From assembly GCA_964549335.1 (NCBI GenBank), contig CAZJUQ010000020.1, forward strand, positions 111,944-175,943: 64,000 nt of DNA. Reading direction: 5' to 3'. The stretch is from Sulfidibacterium sp964549335 (GTDB taxonomy: Bacteria; Bacteroidota; Bacteroidia; Bacteroidales; F082). Of the stretch, positions 8,962-17,974 are shown piece after piece. A model generated the notes under the pieces. The model searched no databases, had not been told where the DNA came from, and saw only the letters and a program-made list of their open reading frames with translations. The position numbers and the translations under genes were made by a program. Every line of letters starts with the position of its first letter. The stretch's first letter is position 1.

Positions 8962-9316
8962 TTGCCGGATATTCGGGAATCCCAAACCGCTGACGGACAT
9001 AAATGTCATAGTATGTCGAAAACTGATTTATATGTTTGCGGAGGTATCGACAAAACCCGGTATGGTGGGAGTGCTTTGATAATTTCGCCGAATCCCGCCC
9101 ACGGTATTATCAACGTCGAACTCAAAAACGAAATTTTTATTTCGCCCGTGTACAGCATGTATAACAGCAGCGGGCAGCAATTGTTTAGCGGAAAAGCACC
9201 CTTGCAAAAAGAGTTTTCCGTTGACATAAAAGGGCTGAAGAGGTATGTCACTAATGGTTGTCGGTTCTGCCGACAATAAAAAATACAATGCGAAATTCTT
9301 GGTTAAATATGGCTAA
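8962..9316 (+). pseudogene. Remnant of a T9SS-exported protein: type A sorting tail with frameshift
   Basis: From about 9078 the frame reads ALIISPNPAHGIINVELKN...VYSMYNSSGQQLFSG...FSVDIKGLK, a clear type IX secretion type A C-terminal sorting domain (PNP motif, 'G(Q) x LF' strand). The frame then drifts into RYVTNGCRFCRQ and stops at 9279. Shifting by one base near 9239-9243 restores GMSLMVVGSADNKKYNAKFLVKYG and a stop at 9314-9316, which is how such tails end. So one extra base (or a net +1) has broken the tail. Only about 40 residues precede it and they resemble nothing, so this is a leftover C-terminus of a lost gene. Confidence 0.75.
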
Positions 9317-9322
9317 TTGTTC

Positions 9323-9330
9323 TATTTTTG
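9323..9330 (+). promoter_or_regulatory. -7 element of TPR-HTH regulator gene (TATTTTTG)
   Basis: Exact TAnnTTTG match with a TTG at 9299-9301 (21-bp spacer). Only 4 nt separate its last base from the ATG at 9335, so the transcript may begin at the start codon. Confidence 0.55.
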
Positions 9331-9334
9331 TAAA

Positions 9335-11059
9335 ATGAAAAAGAGGTTACTCGTTATATTTTTTATTCAAAATTTTTTTTGGCAACCTTTATTTCCCCAG
9401 ACAATAACAAAAATCGACAGTTTAAAGTTGATTCTTGAAATTTCGGACAACACCGGAGAAAAAATATCCGTTTTGTTGGAACTTGCTTCCGAATTGAAAA
9501 ATTCGAAACCGCAAAAGGCATTGTTATATGCAGGTAAAGCCCGTGAGTTAGCAATGAAAAACGGCGATGACGCAAAAATCGTACAGTCGTATATTGCTTT
9601 GGCACAGATATTTTGGAATATATCCGATTTTAAAAAAGCAATGAAATACGCCGAAAAAGCCAAAACAAAAGCCTCGGACTTGGATATGGATAAAGAGTTG
9701 GCACTATCGCTGCGTATTATGGGAATGATATATGCCGAATTGAGCAACTACGACAAGAGTTCGGAGTGCTTTTTTGAGGCTTTGAAAATTTTCGAAACTC
9801 TGGAAGACAAAGAGGGAATCTCCCAATTGCTCGGCGACATAGGCTCTGTAAACTATTCGCAAGAGAATTTCGATAAAGCTTTGAAATACTATTTTGAGTC
9901 GCTCAATATGGCAAAAAACATAAACTTTAAAGAGGGCATTGCGCGTGGTCTGAACAATATTGCAGCAGTTTTCGAAACCATGAAAAGGTACCGCAAAGCT
10001 GCCGAATATTTCAAAAAAGCCGTACAAATAAATCACAACCTCGGCAACAAAAGAAACGAAGGAATAAACCTGATGAATCTCGGTAATATTAATTACAAAC
10101 TGGGAAAAAACGACTCTGCCCTGCTCTTTTTTAATAAAGCCTTGGAACTTTTCAATAGAATAGACAATAAATTCATGTCGGCAAACTGCAAAATAAATCT
10201 GGCAAAATATTTTCTTAACATTAACGATTACTCCAAAAGTCTCGACTATGCATTTAAGGCTTTAAACGAAGGTGAAAAATACGGTTTTAAGAAAATAATA
10301 CGTGATGCCGCCCAAATTATACAAATGATATATGTTGAAGAGGGGGATAAAGAAAAAGCCTACGATTACCTTGCTCTGCAATACAAAATGAACGATACCC
10401 TTATGCTTATGGATAACAAGGCAAAACTTGCCAAACTCGAATTGCAATACAATTTCGAAAAAGAGGAGGAGGCTAACCGCATGTTGCAACGTAAACACAA
10501 CCGTTTGGTATTTACTCTTATTTCGGGGCTGCTTGTTTTTTTGGTTATCATCATACTCGTATTGGTAAAAATTAAACAACGTGCCAAAAAAGCTTTGAGC
10601 GAACAGCAAAGATTGAAAAATGAACTTGAGTTGAAAAACAAAGAACTTACAACCGACGTCATGGCAATGATGAAAAAGAACGATATGCTAATCTCGGTTT
10701 CCGATAAATTGTCGAACATAAAAAACAGCATTAACGACGAACATATTAAAAACGAACTGGACAAAATATCGAAAAATATTTTGAAAACCGTAGATAAAGA
10801 GGTTTTCAAAGAGTTTGAATTCCGTTTCAAACAGGTTCATAACGATTTTTTTGAAAAACTACTGAAAAAATATCCCGGACTCACTCCCAACGAATTAAGA
10901 TTGTGCGCTTTCTTAAAATTGAATATGTCGTCGAAACAAATTTCGGAAATAACACGCCAACGCATTAGCACCATCGAAACGGCAAGATACCGGCTGAGAA
11001 AAAAATTGGGAATAAATAACTCGCAAACCAACCTGGTAGTCTTTCTTTCTCAATTATAA
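9335..11059 (+). CDS. Membrane-anchored TPR regulator with LuxR-like HTH
   Basis: One-component regulator spanning the inner membrane. From ATG 9335 (chosen over TTG 9317) it has a signal peptide of about 22 residues, roughly seven tetratricopeptide repeats (residues 40-380, with motifs such as ALKYYFESLNMAKN and NLGNINYKLGKNDSALLFF), a transmembrane helix near 395-415 (LVFTLISGLLVFLVIIIL), a charged coiled coil, and a C-terminal GerE/LuxR-like helix-turn-helix (LTPNELRLCAFLKLNMSSKQI...TIETARYRLRKKLGI). The TPRs face the periplasm and the HTH the cytoplasm. It shares this architecture with the genes ending at 30777 and 59444. It lies between a broken T9SS tail and a T9SS-exported protein, which is its likely target. 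Confidence 0.88.
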   Translation: MKKRLLVIFFIQNFFWQPLFPQTITKIDSLKLILEISDNTGEKISVLLELASELKNSKPQKALLYAGKARELAMKNGDDAKIVQSYIALAQIFWNISDFKKAMKYAEKAKTKASDLDMDKELALSLRIMGMIYAELSNYDKSSECFFEALKIFETLEDKEGISQLLGDIGSVNYSQENFDKALKYYFESLNMAKNINFKEGIARGLNNIAAVFETMKRYRKAAEYFKKAVQINHNLGNKRNEGINLMNLGNINYKLGKNDSALLFFNKALELFNRIDNKFMSANCKINLAKYFLNINDYSKSLDYAFKALNEGEKYGFKKIIRDAAQIIQMIYVEEGDKEKAYDYLALQYKMNDTLMLMDNKAKLAKLELQYNFEKEEEANRMLQRKHNRLVFTLISGLLVFLVIIILVLVKIKQRAKKALSEQQRLKNELELKNKELTTDVMAMMKKNDMLISVSDKLSNIKNSINDEHIKNELDKISKNILKTVDKEVFKEFEFRFKQVHNDFFEKLLKKYPGLTPNELRLCAFLKLNMSSKQISEITRQRISTIETARYRLRKKLGINNSQTNLVVFLSQL

Positions 11060-11110
11060 TATAGTTACTTTTTGTAAAAAATACCGTTTTTACCCCACTG
11101 CTCCCTGAAA

Positions 11111-11132
11111 TGTACAGGTATTGTACAGGTGT
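11111..11132 (+). repeat. 11-bp tandem direct repeat (TGTACAGGTAT / TGTACAGGTGT)
   Basis: Two copies of TGTACAGGT start at 11111 and 11122, one helical turn apart, between the TPR-HTH regulator and the T9SS gene. Similar 11-bp tandem repeats occur upstream of the other two regulator-associated promoters. Possible operator. Confidence 0.5.
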
Positions 11133-11192
11133 ATTTCAATATTTTACTGTTTTTGTCTATGTGATAAAATTGCTTTGGGGAGTCCTATCGAT

Positions 11193-11200
11193 TAGTTTTG
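11193..11200 (+). promoter_or_regulatory. -7 element of T9SS protein gene (TAGTTTTG)
   Basis: Exact TAnnTTTG match with TTG at 11170-11172 (20-bp spacer), 39 nt before the ATG at 11240. Confidence 0.6.
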
Positions 11201-11239
11201 CGTAAAATATTTTTATTAACGGTTAAAAAAATTAAGGCT

Positions 11240-12667
11240 ATGAAAAGAATTGTTACCACAATTGTTTTATTAACGGGAATTGTTGCAATTATCCATTCTC
11301 AAAACACTTTTAAAGTGGATTATGACGGAGGCTACCTCGACAGCGACGAAGCCCATTGTATTACTGCAACGGCCGACGGCGGTTATTTGCTTGGCGGGGC
11401 ATTTTATATTGACGATTTTTCATGGTTTGATGCGGGAATAATGAAAATTAGCGGTCAGGGAGAACTTGAATGGACAAAGACGTACGGCGCCGGGACATTT
11501 AACATAGAGGTGGCATACGATATTTTTCCTGCTGCCGATAATGGTTATATGGTTGTTACCGGTACCGACGGTATATCGGGCAACGATGATATGTGGGTGA
11601 TAAAGATTGATGAAAACGGCGACTCGTTATGGTCGAAAGTGTATGGAGGTGAAGGACAGGAATACGGAAGCTGTGGATTGCAAGCCGCTGACGGAGGATA
11701 TCTTTTCCTGGGCACAACAAATTCGTATGGAGCCGGTTTCGACGACATATACCTTGTTAAGACCGATGCCAACGGTAACGAACAGTGGCACAAGACATAC
11801 GGAACTGCAAACCTCGAAACGGCCGGCGATATTGAGCCCACGTCCGACGGAGGTTACATCATTGCAGGCTCAACAAACGGATATACCGACGGATATGTGG
11901 TAAAAACCGATGCGAACGGCGATACGCTTTGGACCAAAGTTATAGGAGGGGTGTTTAACGATATGTTTGCTTCGGTAAAACAGACTGATGACGGCGGTTA
12001 TATTCTAACGGGTCATACAATACCGCAAGGGGCGGGTGAATATGACGTGTGGCTCGTAAAACTTGATGCCGACGGCAATATCGAATGGGAGAAGACAATC
12101 GGAGGCGACAAAAAGGACGAAGGTTTTGCCGTGGTTCAGACCCTTGACGGCGGTTTCTTCATTACGGGACTTTCGGAATCGTATCACCACAGCGACGACG
12201 ATTCCGACCTCTATATGATAAAAACCGATGCAAACGGCGATACTTTGTGGACGGCTCATTTCGGCGGTTTTTACGACGACGGCGGATATGCGGGTTTTCA
12301 GAGCGACGACGGAGGTTTTGTCGCCGCAGGATATTACTATCACCCCGGTGCGGCTCTCAATTTTTATGCGGTAAAGGTAAATGCGGAAGGTACTTTGCAG
12401 GTTCCCGGAAATGTTTTGTTTGCCGGTGACAAAGTTTCCCTGTTCCCAAATCCTGCAGCAAACTATGCCACAATCAAATTCTCAAATCCCGGCAACTCTC
12501 TTTTTACACTTTCGTTAATATCTATTGACGGTAAAATTGTTAAAAAGATTACTGATATCAGCGAAAACAGTTATAAATTGGATGTGAAAGATTTGGAACA
12601 AGGCATATATTTTATACACCTTACTGACAAAAAAGAAGATTATTGGAAAAAGATAGTGGTTGAATAG
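11240..12667 (+). CDS. T9SS-exported beta-propeller-like repeat protein
   Basis: Secreted protein of 475 residues from ATG 11240 (MKRIVTTIVLL; an earlier in-frame ATG at 11198 would add 14 residues but overlaps the promoter). A signal peptide ends near HSQ. Residues 40-390 contain about seven repeats of roughly 50 residues, each with DGGY(I/L)..G....G..D.W(L/V)VK.DA(N/D)G...W.K..GG, a pattern expected to fold as a propeller. The last 75 residues are a type A T9SS sorting domain (LFPNPAANYATIKF, SIDGKIVKKI, LEQGIYFIHL, KKIVVE). It is co-directional with the TPR-HTH regulator just upstream. Function beyond the cell surface is unknown. Confidence 0.85.
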   Translation: MKRIVTTIVLLTGIVAIIHSQNTFKVDYDGGYLDSDEAHCITATADGGYLLGGAFYIDDFSWFDAGIMKISGQGELEWTKTYGAGTFNIEVAYDIFPAADNGYMVVTGTDGISGNDDMWVIKIDENGDSLWSKVYGGEGQEYGSCGLQAADGGYLFLGTTNSYGAGFDDIYLVKTDANGNEQWHKTYGTANLETAGDIEPTSDGGYIIAGSTNGYTDGYVVKTDANGDTLWTKVIGGVFNDMFASVKQTDDGGYILTGHTIPQGAGEYDVWLVKLDADGNIEWEKTIGGDKKDEGFAVVQTLDGGFFITGLSESYHHSDDDSDLYMIKTDANGDTLWTAHFGGFYDDGGYAGFQSDDGGFVAAGYYYHPGAALNFYAVKVNAEGTLQVPGNVLFAGDKVSLFPNPAANYATIKFSNPGNSLFTLSLISIDGKIVKKITDISENSYKLDVKDLEQGIYFIHLTDKKEDYWKKIVVE

Positions 12668-12691
12668 TTAGTTTTATACGGTAATGAATGG

Positions 12692-12722
12692 AAGAGCGGG
12701 TTTAAATTCCCGCTCTTTTTTT
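12692..12722 (+). terminator. Intrinsic terminator between convergent genes
   Basis: AAGAGCGGG (12692-12700) pairs with CCCGCTCTT (12709-12717), loop of 8 nt, followed by a T-run. It serves the T9SS gene and, because an A-run sits on the other side only weakly, less clearly the opposing TPR lipoprotein gene, whose stop codon lies inside it. Confidence 0.85.
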
Positions 12723-13604
12723 ATAATATTCAGCCTTTGATTTGTCGTCGAGACGGTTATAAATATTGGCAAGATAACGCGCATATTTTGGCGAAGGGTT
12801 TGCCGAGTACAACCGTTTAAAGTATTTTAGTGAAGTTTTAAAATCGGCGGTAACTACCTTTAGTGCTTTCAGTAAATGTGCGTACTGGCGGCGGGTTTTG
12901 TGGCGGTTGTAAGCTTTCATCTCTTTTTGATACAAATTTTCTGCTTTGTTGTAATATCTTTTTGCTTCCCATTCAAGAGCCAAGATGTTGTTTTTATCAT
13001 TTTTGAGCATAACTTCTGCCAGCGAGTCGCATATTTTGTTTTTGTCAAGAGCCTTGTTAACTTTAAAATATCCTGCAACCAATGCGGTATCTTCCGAGGC
13101 GTCCATTTTTATTTTTGTCCAAGTTTCCAGTGCTTTATTCCAGTTCTCGCTTTCGACATATATTTCGAACAACCTTTTATTTACACTGTCTGTTTTGTCT
13201 GCTGCGGGGAACTTTTGAATATATGTTTCCAGTGCGGTCATCTCTTTCGACAGGTTGTCTATTTTGCGGTAAATATTTGCCAGTTCCCAATAAGTTGACG
13301 ACGACTCCGATGTTGTATATCGGGCTTTTTTCAGATATTCAAGTGCTTTGTCGTTGTTGCCGAGTTCCTGTGCGGCAATGCCGGCTTTGGTATATACGGG
13401 ACATTCTTTACTGCGGTTTTTATTTTCGTAATAAGATATTGTCCGTTCGTATTTTTCAAGGGCGCTTTTCATGTCGCCCGACTTAAAAGCGTTATCGGCA
13501 CTCTCTATGTTTTGTTTGAGTTTATCGGTTGTTCCACACGAAGAAAGCATAATTGCGGTGAATATTGCAATTGTTGTTACTCGAAATAAAAATCTTTTAA
13601 TCAT
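12702..13604 (-). CDS. TPR-repeat lipoprotein
   Basis: Lipoprotein of 300 residues from ATG 13604 (MIKRFLFRV); an in-frame ATG 23 codons earlier would put the signal peptide in the interior and overlap the promoter. The lipobox is LSSC, about residue 23. The rest is TPR-like helical hairpins (SGDMKSALEKYERTISYY, LGNNDKALEYLKKARYTT, NPSPKYARYLANIYNRL). Such proteins are scaffolds at the periplasmic face of the envelope; BamD-like and gliding-related TPR lipoproteins look similar, but no specific family is recognisable. It carries no enzyme motif. Confidence 0.75.
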   Translation of the reverse strand: MIKRFLFRVTTIAIFTAIMLSSCGTTDKLKQNIESADNAFKSGDMKSALEKYERTISYYENKNRSKECPVYTKAGIAAQELGNNDKALEYLKKARYTTSESSSTYWELANIYRKIDNLSKEMTALETYIQKFPAADKTDSVNKRLFEIYVESENWNKALETWTKIKMDASEDTALVAGYFKVNKALDKNKICDSLAEVMLKNDKNNILALEWEAKRYYNKAENLYQKEMKAYNRHKTRRQYAHLLKALKVVTADFKTSLKYFKRLYSANPSPKYARYLANIYNRLDDKSKAEYYKKRAGI

Positions 13605-13634
13605 AACGAAATCTATTTTTGAAAATAAAGAGGG

Positions 13635-13642
13635 CAAATGTA
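13635..13642 (-). promoter_or_regulatory. -7 element of TPR lipoprotein gene (TACATTTG)
   Basis: Exact TAnnTTTG match on the minus strand, 30 bp before the ATG at 13604; supports that start. Confidence 0.5.
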
Positions 13643-13891
13643 CACAAATACGGTTATCGTTAACTTTTATCATAAAATTAATAATCCGAAGGTAAACGTC
13701 ACTTTTTTTAAATGCGGGAGTACCGAGTCGATAAACGCGAAGCGGGTGCCGGGCGGTATTTTACCGGGTACTGTTTTGACTTTGCCGTTCGGTTAATTAA
13801 GTCTGTCCTCCGCGATAGCCGTGGATTTTGCCCGTTGAAAAGAACGGGTTAAAAAACGGACAAAGTTGGTATAAGACTGAAACTACATACC

Positions 13892-15427
13892 TTATTTGTC
13901 GTCCAAGAGAGGCATATTGAACTTTTTTACGGGAGATGTAACGTGTTGTTCAATCATAATCCGTTCTATTTTGTTAACCTTACCGGGGTTTACGGACGAA
14001 ATGTCCTCTTCTTCCTTGATGTCGGAACCGAGGTCGTACAGCTCCAATTTGGTGTTTCCCGTAAGAATATTTTTTCTTATACCTTTTAAGTTGTTTATTC
14101 TAACGGCTTGTTGTCCGTTATATCCTGGGAATTCCCAATATATAAAATCGTGTTTTTTTTGTTTGTTTCCGGTGAGTTCGGGTAAAAAGCTTATTCCATC
14201 GGTATTTGACGGAACATTTATATTGGCGGCTTCGCATAATGTAGGCAGATAGTCGTAAAAGATTGAAATCAGACTTGATGAACTGTTCTTTTTAATTTTT
14301 CCGTGCCAATATGCAATCATTGGGACGCGAATACCACCTTCGTAAACAAAACCTTTGGTTCTTCCGTAACCGTTTTGAAACGGTTTTGAACTTTCGAAAA
14401 AATCAAAATCGACACCACCGGCGTATGTGGGTCCGTTATCGCTGGTAAATATTATCAAAGTATTTTTGTACAGGTGTAATTTTTTCAGGGTTTTAATGAG
14501 GTCGCCGAGTTCGCTGTCCAAATACGATATCATTGCCGCATATGTGGCTCTGGGGTAACGGCAGGGGAAATATCCGTGGTTTCCCAAATATGGTTCTTCT
14601 TCGCCGAATTTTTTGTGGTAATATTTAACAAGTTTTTGGGGGGCTTGCAGTGGAACGTGGGGCAGGGGAGTGGCGTAATAGATAAAAAACGGTTTATCCC
14701 TTTTTTGTTTTTTCAGAAATTCCACCGCTTTTTCATGGATTTTTTCCGGTGCATAATCTTTTTGCCGTGTAAATTTAAAGTATGATGTATCGTTATACGG
14801 GTCGGCACCCTTTTCCAGTTTTGTATGCGGCACTATCGGTTCGTTGTCGAGAGAAACTCTTTTGTCGTTTTCCCACAGGTAAGGGGGATAAAGATTATGC
14901 GCTTGTCTTTGGCAATTGTAACCGTAAAAGTAGTCGAAGCCCTGTTTTAGGGGGTCGCCCTGGGTATATGGAGCTCCCAGTCCCCACTTGCCGAAAGCCG
15001 CCGTGGAATAACCTGCCTGTTTCAGTAATTCGGCAATTGTTACCACGCTGTCGGGTATGGGGCGTTGTCCTTCCAGACGAGGGTCGTTTAACACTTTTAA
15101 ATAGTTCCAAACGTCCCCCCGTTCGTTCCATTCGTCGTTTCCTCTAATGTAGGCGTGTCCGGTATGTTTTCCCGTTAACAGTACGCACCGCGAGGGTGCA
15201 CATACGGGTGCTCCCGAATAGTGTTGTGTAAATACCATTCCCTTTTTCGCCAGTTTGTCGATATTGGGAGTCTCTATTTTTGTTTGTCCGTAAACACCCG
15301 TTTCGCCGTAGCCCAGGTCGTCGGCAAGAAAAATAATAATGTTCGGTGGTGTTTTGCTGTTTTGTTGTGCTTTGATATTATTAAAAACAGAAAAGATAAG
15401 GAATAAGATCGGAATTATGTTTTTCAC
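13892..15427 (-). CDS. Sulfatase (arylsulfatase family, Cys type)
   Basis: Secreted hydrolase of sulfate esters, 511 residues with an N-terminal signal peptide (cleavage near IKAQ, residue 20). Metal-binding DDLGYG is at residues 36-41. The catalytic motif is CAPSR with Cys76, which must be converted to formylglycine; Cys-type enzymes in anaerobes are matured by a radical-SAM anSME. No anSME gene lies within the window. Further family motifs are GKWGLG and FTSDNGP, and the C-terminal ELYDLGSD...E region closes the fold. Likely substrates are sulfated polysaccharides or sterol/aryl sulfates; no polysaccharide locus surrounds it. Confidence 0.93.
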   Translation of the reverse strand: MKNIIPILFLIFSVFNNIKAQQNSKTPPNIIIFLADDLGYGETGVYGQTKIETPNIDKLAKKGMVFTQHYSGAPVCAPSRCVLLTGKHTGHAYIRGNDEWNERGDVWNYLKVLNDPRLEGQRPIPDSVVTIAELLKQAGYSTAAFGKWGLGAPYTQGDPLKQGFDYFYGYNCQRQAHNLYPPYLWENDKRVSLDNEPIVPHTKLEKGADPYNDTSYFKFTRQKDYAPEKIHEKAVEFLKKQKRDKPFFIYYATPLPHVPLQAPQKLVKYYHKKFGEEEPYLGNHGYFPCRYPRATYAAMISYLDSELGDLIKTLKKLHLYKNTLIIFTSDNGPTYAGGVDFDFFESSKPFQNGYGRTKGFVYEGGIRVPMIAYWHGKIKKNSSSSLISIFYDYLPTLCEAANINVPSNTDGISFLPELTGNKQKKHDFIYWEFPGYNGQQAVRINNLKGIRKNILTGNTKLELYDLGSDIKEEEDISSVNPGKVNKIERIMIEQHVTSPVKKFNMPLLDDK

Positions 15428-15575
15428 TTGTTATTATTTTTAATTGTTAATAAAGATTGTTGTATCGAATGATGCAGTACGCCGGGTTAGGGTTGGTGTT
15501 AATATGTGGATTTTGCACTCTGTTGCGTGGTTTATTTTATTCATTTCGGTAATGCACGGTAAATTTAAACAGGCA

Positions 15576-15583
15576 CAAATATA
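15576..15583 (-). promoter_or_regulatory. Possible -7 element of sulfatase gene (TATATTTG)
   Basis: Exact TAnnTTTG match on the minus strand about 150 nt ahead of the sulfatase ATG. The long leader makes this less certain than the others. Confidence 0.3.
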
Positions 15584-15690
15584 CGAAACACGACGTATGT
15601 ACTGATAAAAATATGTTTATAAAACTTTATTAAAACCGGGTTCAAATAAAAAAATAATTAGTAACTTGTCCAGGCAAAAAACAAGGGGAG

Positions 15691-17775
15691 ATGTCTTTTT
15701 TTAAAAAATATCCTAAATTACAAAAGCTTTACAGGCGGTTTATATTATATCAGGTGCACCAGTTGCGCAAGTCCGAACATACATATATGGTGTTAATAGC
15801 CATATTGATAGGTGTGTTGGGCGGTTACGGTGCAATATTTTTCCGGTTTGCCATAAGGTTTTTTCAGGCATTGGCATTCGGCTCGTGGCATTATAGTCTT
15901 GATTATGTGATGAGTTTACCGTGGTACGTAAAGTTATTGGCGCCGGCTGCCGGCGGGTTGATAGTAGGTCCCATTGTATTCTATTTTGCCCGCGAGGCCA
16001 AAGGTCACGGTGTTCCCGAAGTTATGGAGTCGATAATTTTGCACGGCGGTGCAATGCGGCCGCGGGTTGTATTTGCAAAGATTACGGCCTCGGCAATAAG
16101 TATAGGTTCGGGAGGTTCGGTAGGACGCGAAGGTCCCATAGTTCAAATAGGCTCGGCAATAGGTTCGGTTTTGGGACAGTTTTTAAAGGTTAGCGGTTCG
16201 CAACTACGTACTTTGGTGGCTTGCGGTACGGCAGCGGGAATTGCCGCCACTTTTAATGCCCCCATTGCAGGCGCTCTCTTTGCCATGGAGATAATTTTAA
16301 GCGATTTCGCAATATCACAGTTCAGCCCTATTGTTATTTCGTCGGTTTCGGCAACGGTAATATCCCGTCATTATCTCGGCGATTTTCCTGCATTTGTAAT
16401 TCCGCATTACGAGTTGGTAAGCGTTTGGGAAATGATTCCTTATGCCGTTCTCGGTATTTTTGCCGCCTTTATTGCTCTTCTATTTATAAAGGTGCTCTAT
16501 AAAACGGAGGATTTGTTTGACATGTTGGCGGTTCCGGGTTGGGTAAAACCGGTTTTCGGCGGTTTGATAATAGGAACCGTAGGGATATTTTTTCCACATA
16601 TTTTCGGCGTGGGTTACGATACCATCGATCTTGCTTTACAAAGCAGTTTGAGTTGGTATTTTTTATTGTTTCTCATTTTTTTAAAACTTTTTGCCACATC
16701 GGTGACAATTGGGTCGGGAGGCTCGGGAGGGGTGTTTGCACCTTCGCTGTTTCTCGGAGCCAGCCTCGGCGGATTTGTGGGTACCGTGGTTCACAACCTG
16801 TTTCCGCAATATTCGGCAACACCGGGAGCATATGCTTTGGTGGGAATGGGGGCGGTAGCAGCCGGTGCCATGCATGCTCCCATAACTTCCATAATTATTA
16901 TTTTCGAACTTACAAATGATTACCGTATCATCCTCCCGCTGATGATAGCATGTATTATAAGTGTCCTTATAACCTCAAAACTTCGCAAAGATTCAATATA
17001 TACACTAAAACTTTCGCGGCGCGGGCTCGACCTTTTCAAAGCAAAAGAGGCAAATGTGCTGAAAAACGTTACCGTAGCCCGCGTTATGAAAAAAAAGTTT
17101 ACCACCCTAACTGTCAATACCGGACCGGAACAACTTTTGGATATTGCCAAAAATACCAAATACCAGTATATTTATGTTGTTGACAATGCAGGTACAACTT
17201 TGGGGTACATCGAGGTTTACAATTTATTGAAACGTCTGTTCGACTATAAACAACTCGGTGAAAAATTCGATATTTACGATTTGATGAAACCCATTACCTT
17301 TTACTTCTCGCCCGACGATACCCTTGATGTGGTAATGAGAGCCTTTGAAAGTGTTGAAATTAACGAGTTTCCGGTTTTTGCCGACAGGTATTTGCATAAG
17401 TTGATAGCGGTTATAGATAAAAAACAGGTTATCACGGCATTTAACCGCGAAATGATGAGACGTGATATGGTTGATACGGTGTCGGGATATATAAATTCGG
17501 CAGGGACCTTTAAAAAGATAAAAATGGAAAACGGACAGGAAATTTGCGAAATTGAAGTGCCGGGGTATTTTATCGGTAAAACATTGCCCGAACTCGATTT
17601 GCGCAATAAACACGGTATTGAAGTTGTTTTGATAAAACAAAATTATGACAGTAACGATAAGGAAAAACAGAAGGTTATCGCTCCAAATCCCAACTACCGT
17701 TTCAATTTCGGCGATACTATCCTCGTTATCGGAAGCCCCGAAAATATTGATAAATTTGAAAATGCTTTTGTATAA
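15691..17775 (+). CDS. ClC-type chloride/proton antiporter with CBS and TrkA-C domains
   Basis: Membrane protein of 694 residues. Residues 30-440 form the ClC transporter: selectivity motifs GSGGSVGREGPIVQ (with the gating Glu in GREGP, marking an antiporter instead of a channel) and GSGGSGGVFAPSLF. Residues about 455-585 are a CBS pair (VARVMKKKF, IYDLMKPITF), which bind adenosine nucleotides. Residues 605-694 form a TrkA-C/RCK-C domain (EIEVPGYFIGKTL...FGDTILVIGSPENI), a ligand-binding regulatory unit best known from K+ transport and a c-di-AMP receptor in some proteins. A strong purine-rich stretch (AAGGGGAG) immediately precedes the ATG. Single gene. Confidence 0.93.
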   Translation: MSFFKKYPKLQKLYRRFILYQVHQLRKSEHTYMVLIAILIGVLGGYGAIFFRFAIRFFQALAFGSWHYSLDYVMSLPWYVKLLAPAAGGLIVGPIVFYFAREAKGHGVPEVMESIILHGGAMRPRVVFAKITASAISIGSGGSVGREGPIVQIGSAIGSVLGQFLKVSGSQLRTLVACGTAAGIAATFNAPIAGALFAMEIILSDFAISQFSPIVISSVSATVISRHYLGDFPAFVIPHYELVSVWEMIPYAVLGIFAAFIALLFIKVLYKTEDLFDMLAVPGWVKPVFGGLIIGTVGIFFPHIFGVGYDTIDLALQSSLSWYFLLFLIFLKLFATSVTIGSGGSGGVFAPSLFLGASLGGFVGTVVHNLFPQYSATPGAYALVGMGAVAAGAMHAPITSIIIIFELTNDYRIILPLMIACIISVLITSKLRKDSIYTLKLSRRGLDLFKAKEANVLKNVTVARVMKKKFTTLTVNTGPEQLLDIAKNTKYQYIYVVDNAGTTLGYIEVYNLLKRLFDYKQLGEKFDIYDLMKPITFYFSPDDTLDVVMRAFESVEINEFPVFADRYLHKLIAVIDKKQVITAFNREMMRRDMVDTVSGYINSAGTFKKIKMENGQEICEIEVPGYFIGKTLPELDLRNKHGIEVVLIKQNYDSNDKEKQKVIAPNPNYRFNFGDTILVIGSPENIDKFENAFV

Positions 17776-17912
17776 AACAAAAAAACTATTTCGTAATAAT
17801 AATATTCTTGTTTCACCTCCTGCCGTGGCGGATATCTTAAATGTTAATGAATCTTTTTGTTAAAAAAATTAAAAAAATCGAAAAGCAATTTGGCGGTATC
17901 CGGTTAATATTT

Positions 17913-17920
17913 TATTTTTG
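17913..17920 (+). promoter_or_regulatory. -7 element (TATTTTTG) of propeller lipoprotein gene
   Basis: Exact TAnnTTTG with TTTG at 17889-17892 (20-bp spacer); 54 nt ahead of the ATG at 17975. Confidence 0.6.
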
Positions 17921-17974
17921 AACATATGTTTGTTATAATATATTAAAAGTTAACTCAAAAAGGATAATAAAGCC

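Noticed and set aside
13712..13852. 46-codon plus-strand frame in the gap before the sulfatase
   Set aside because: No ribosome-binding site, no homology and composition unlike neighbours; kept only as an observation.
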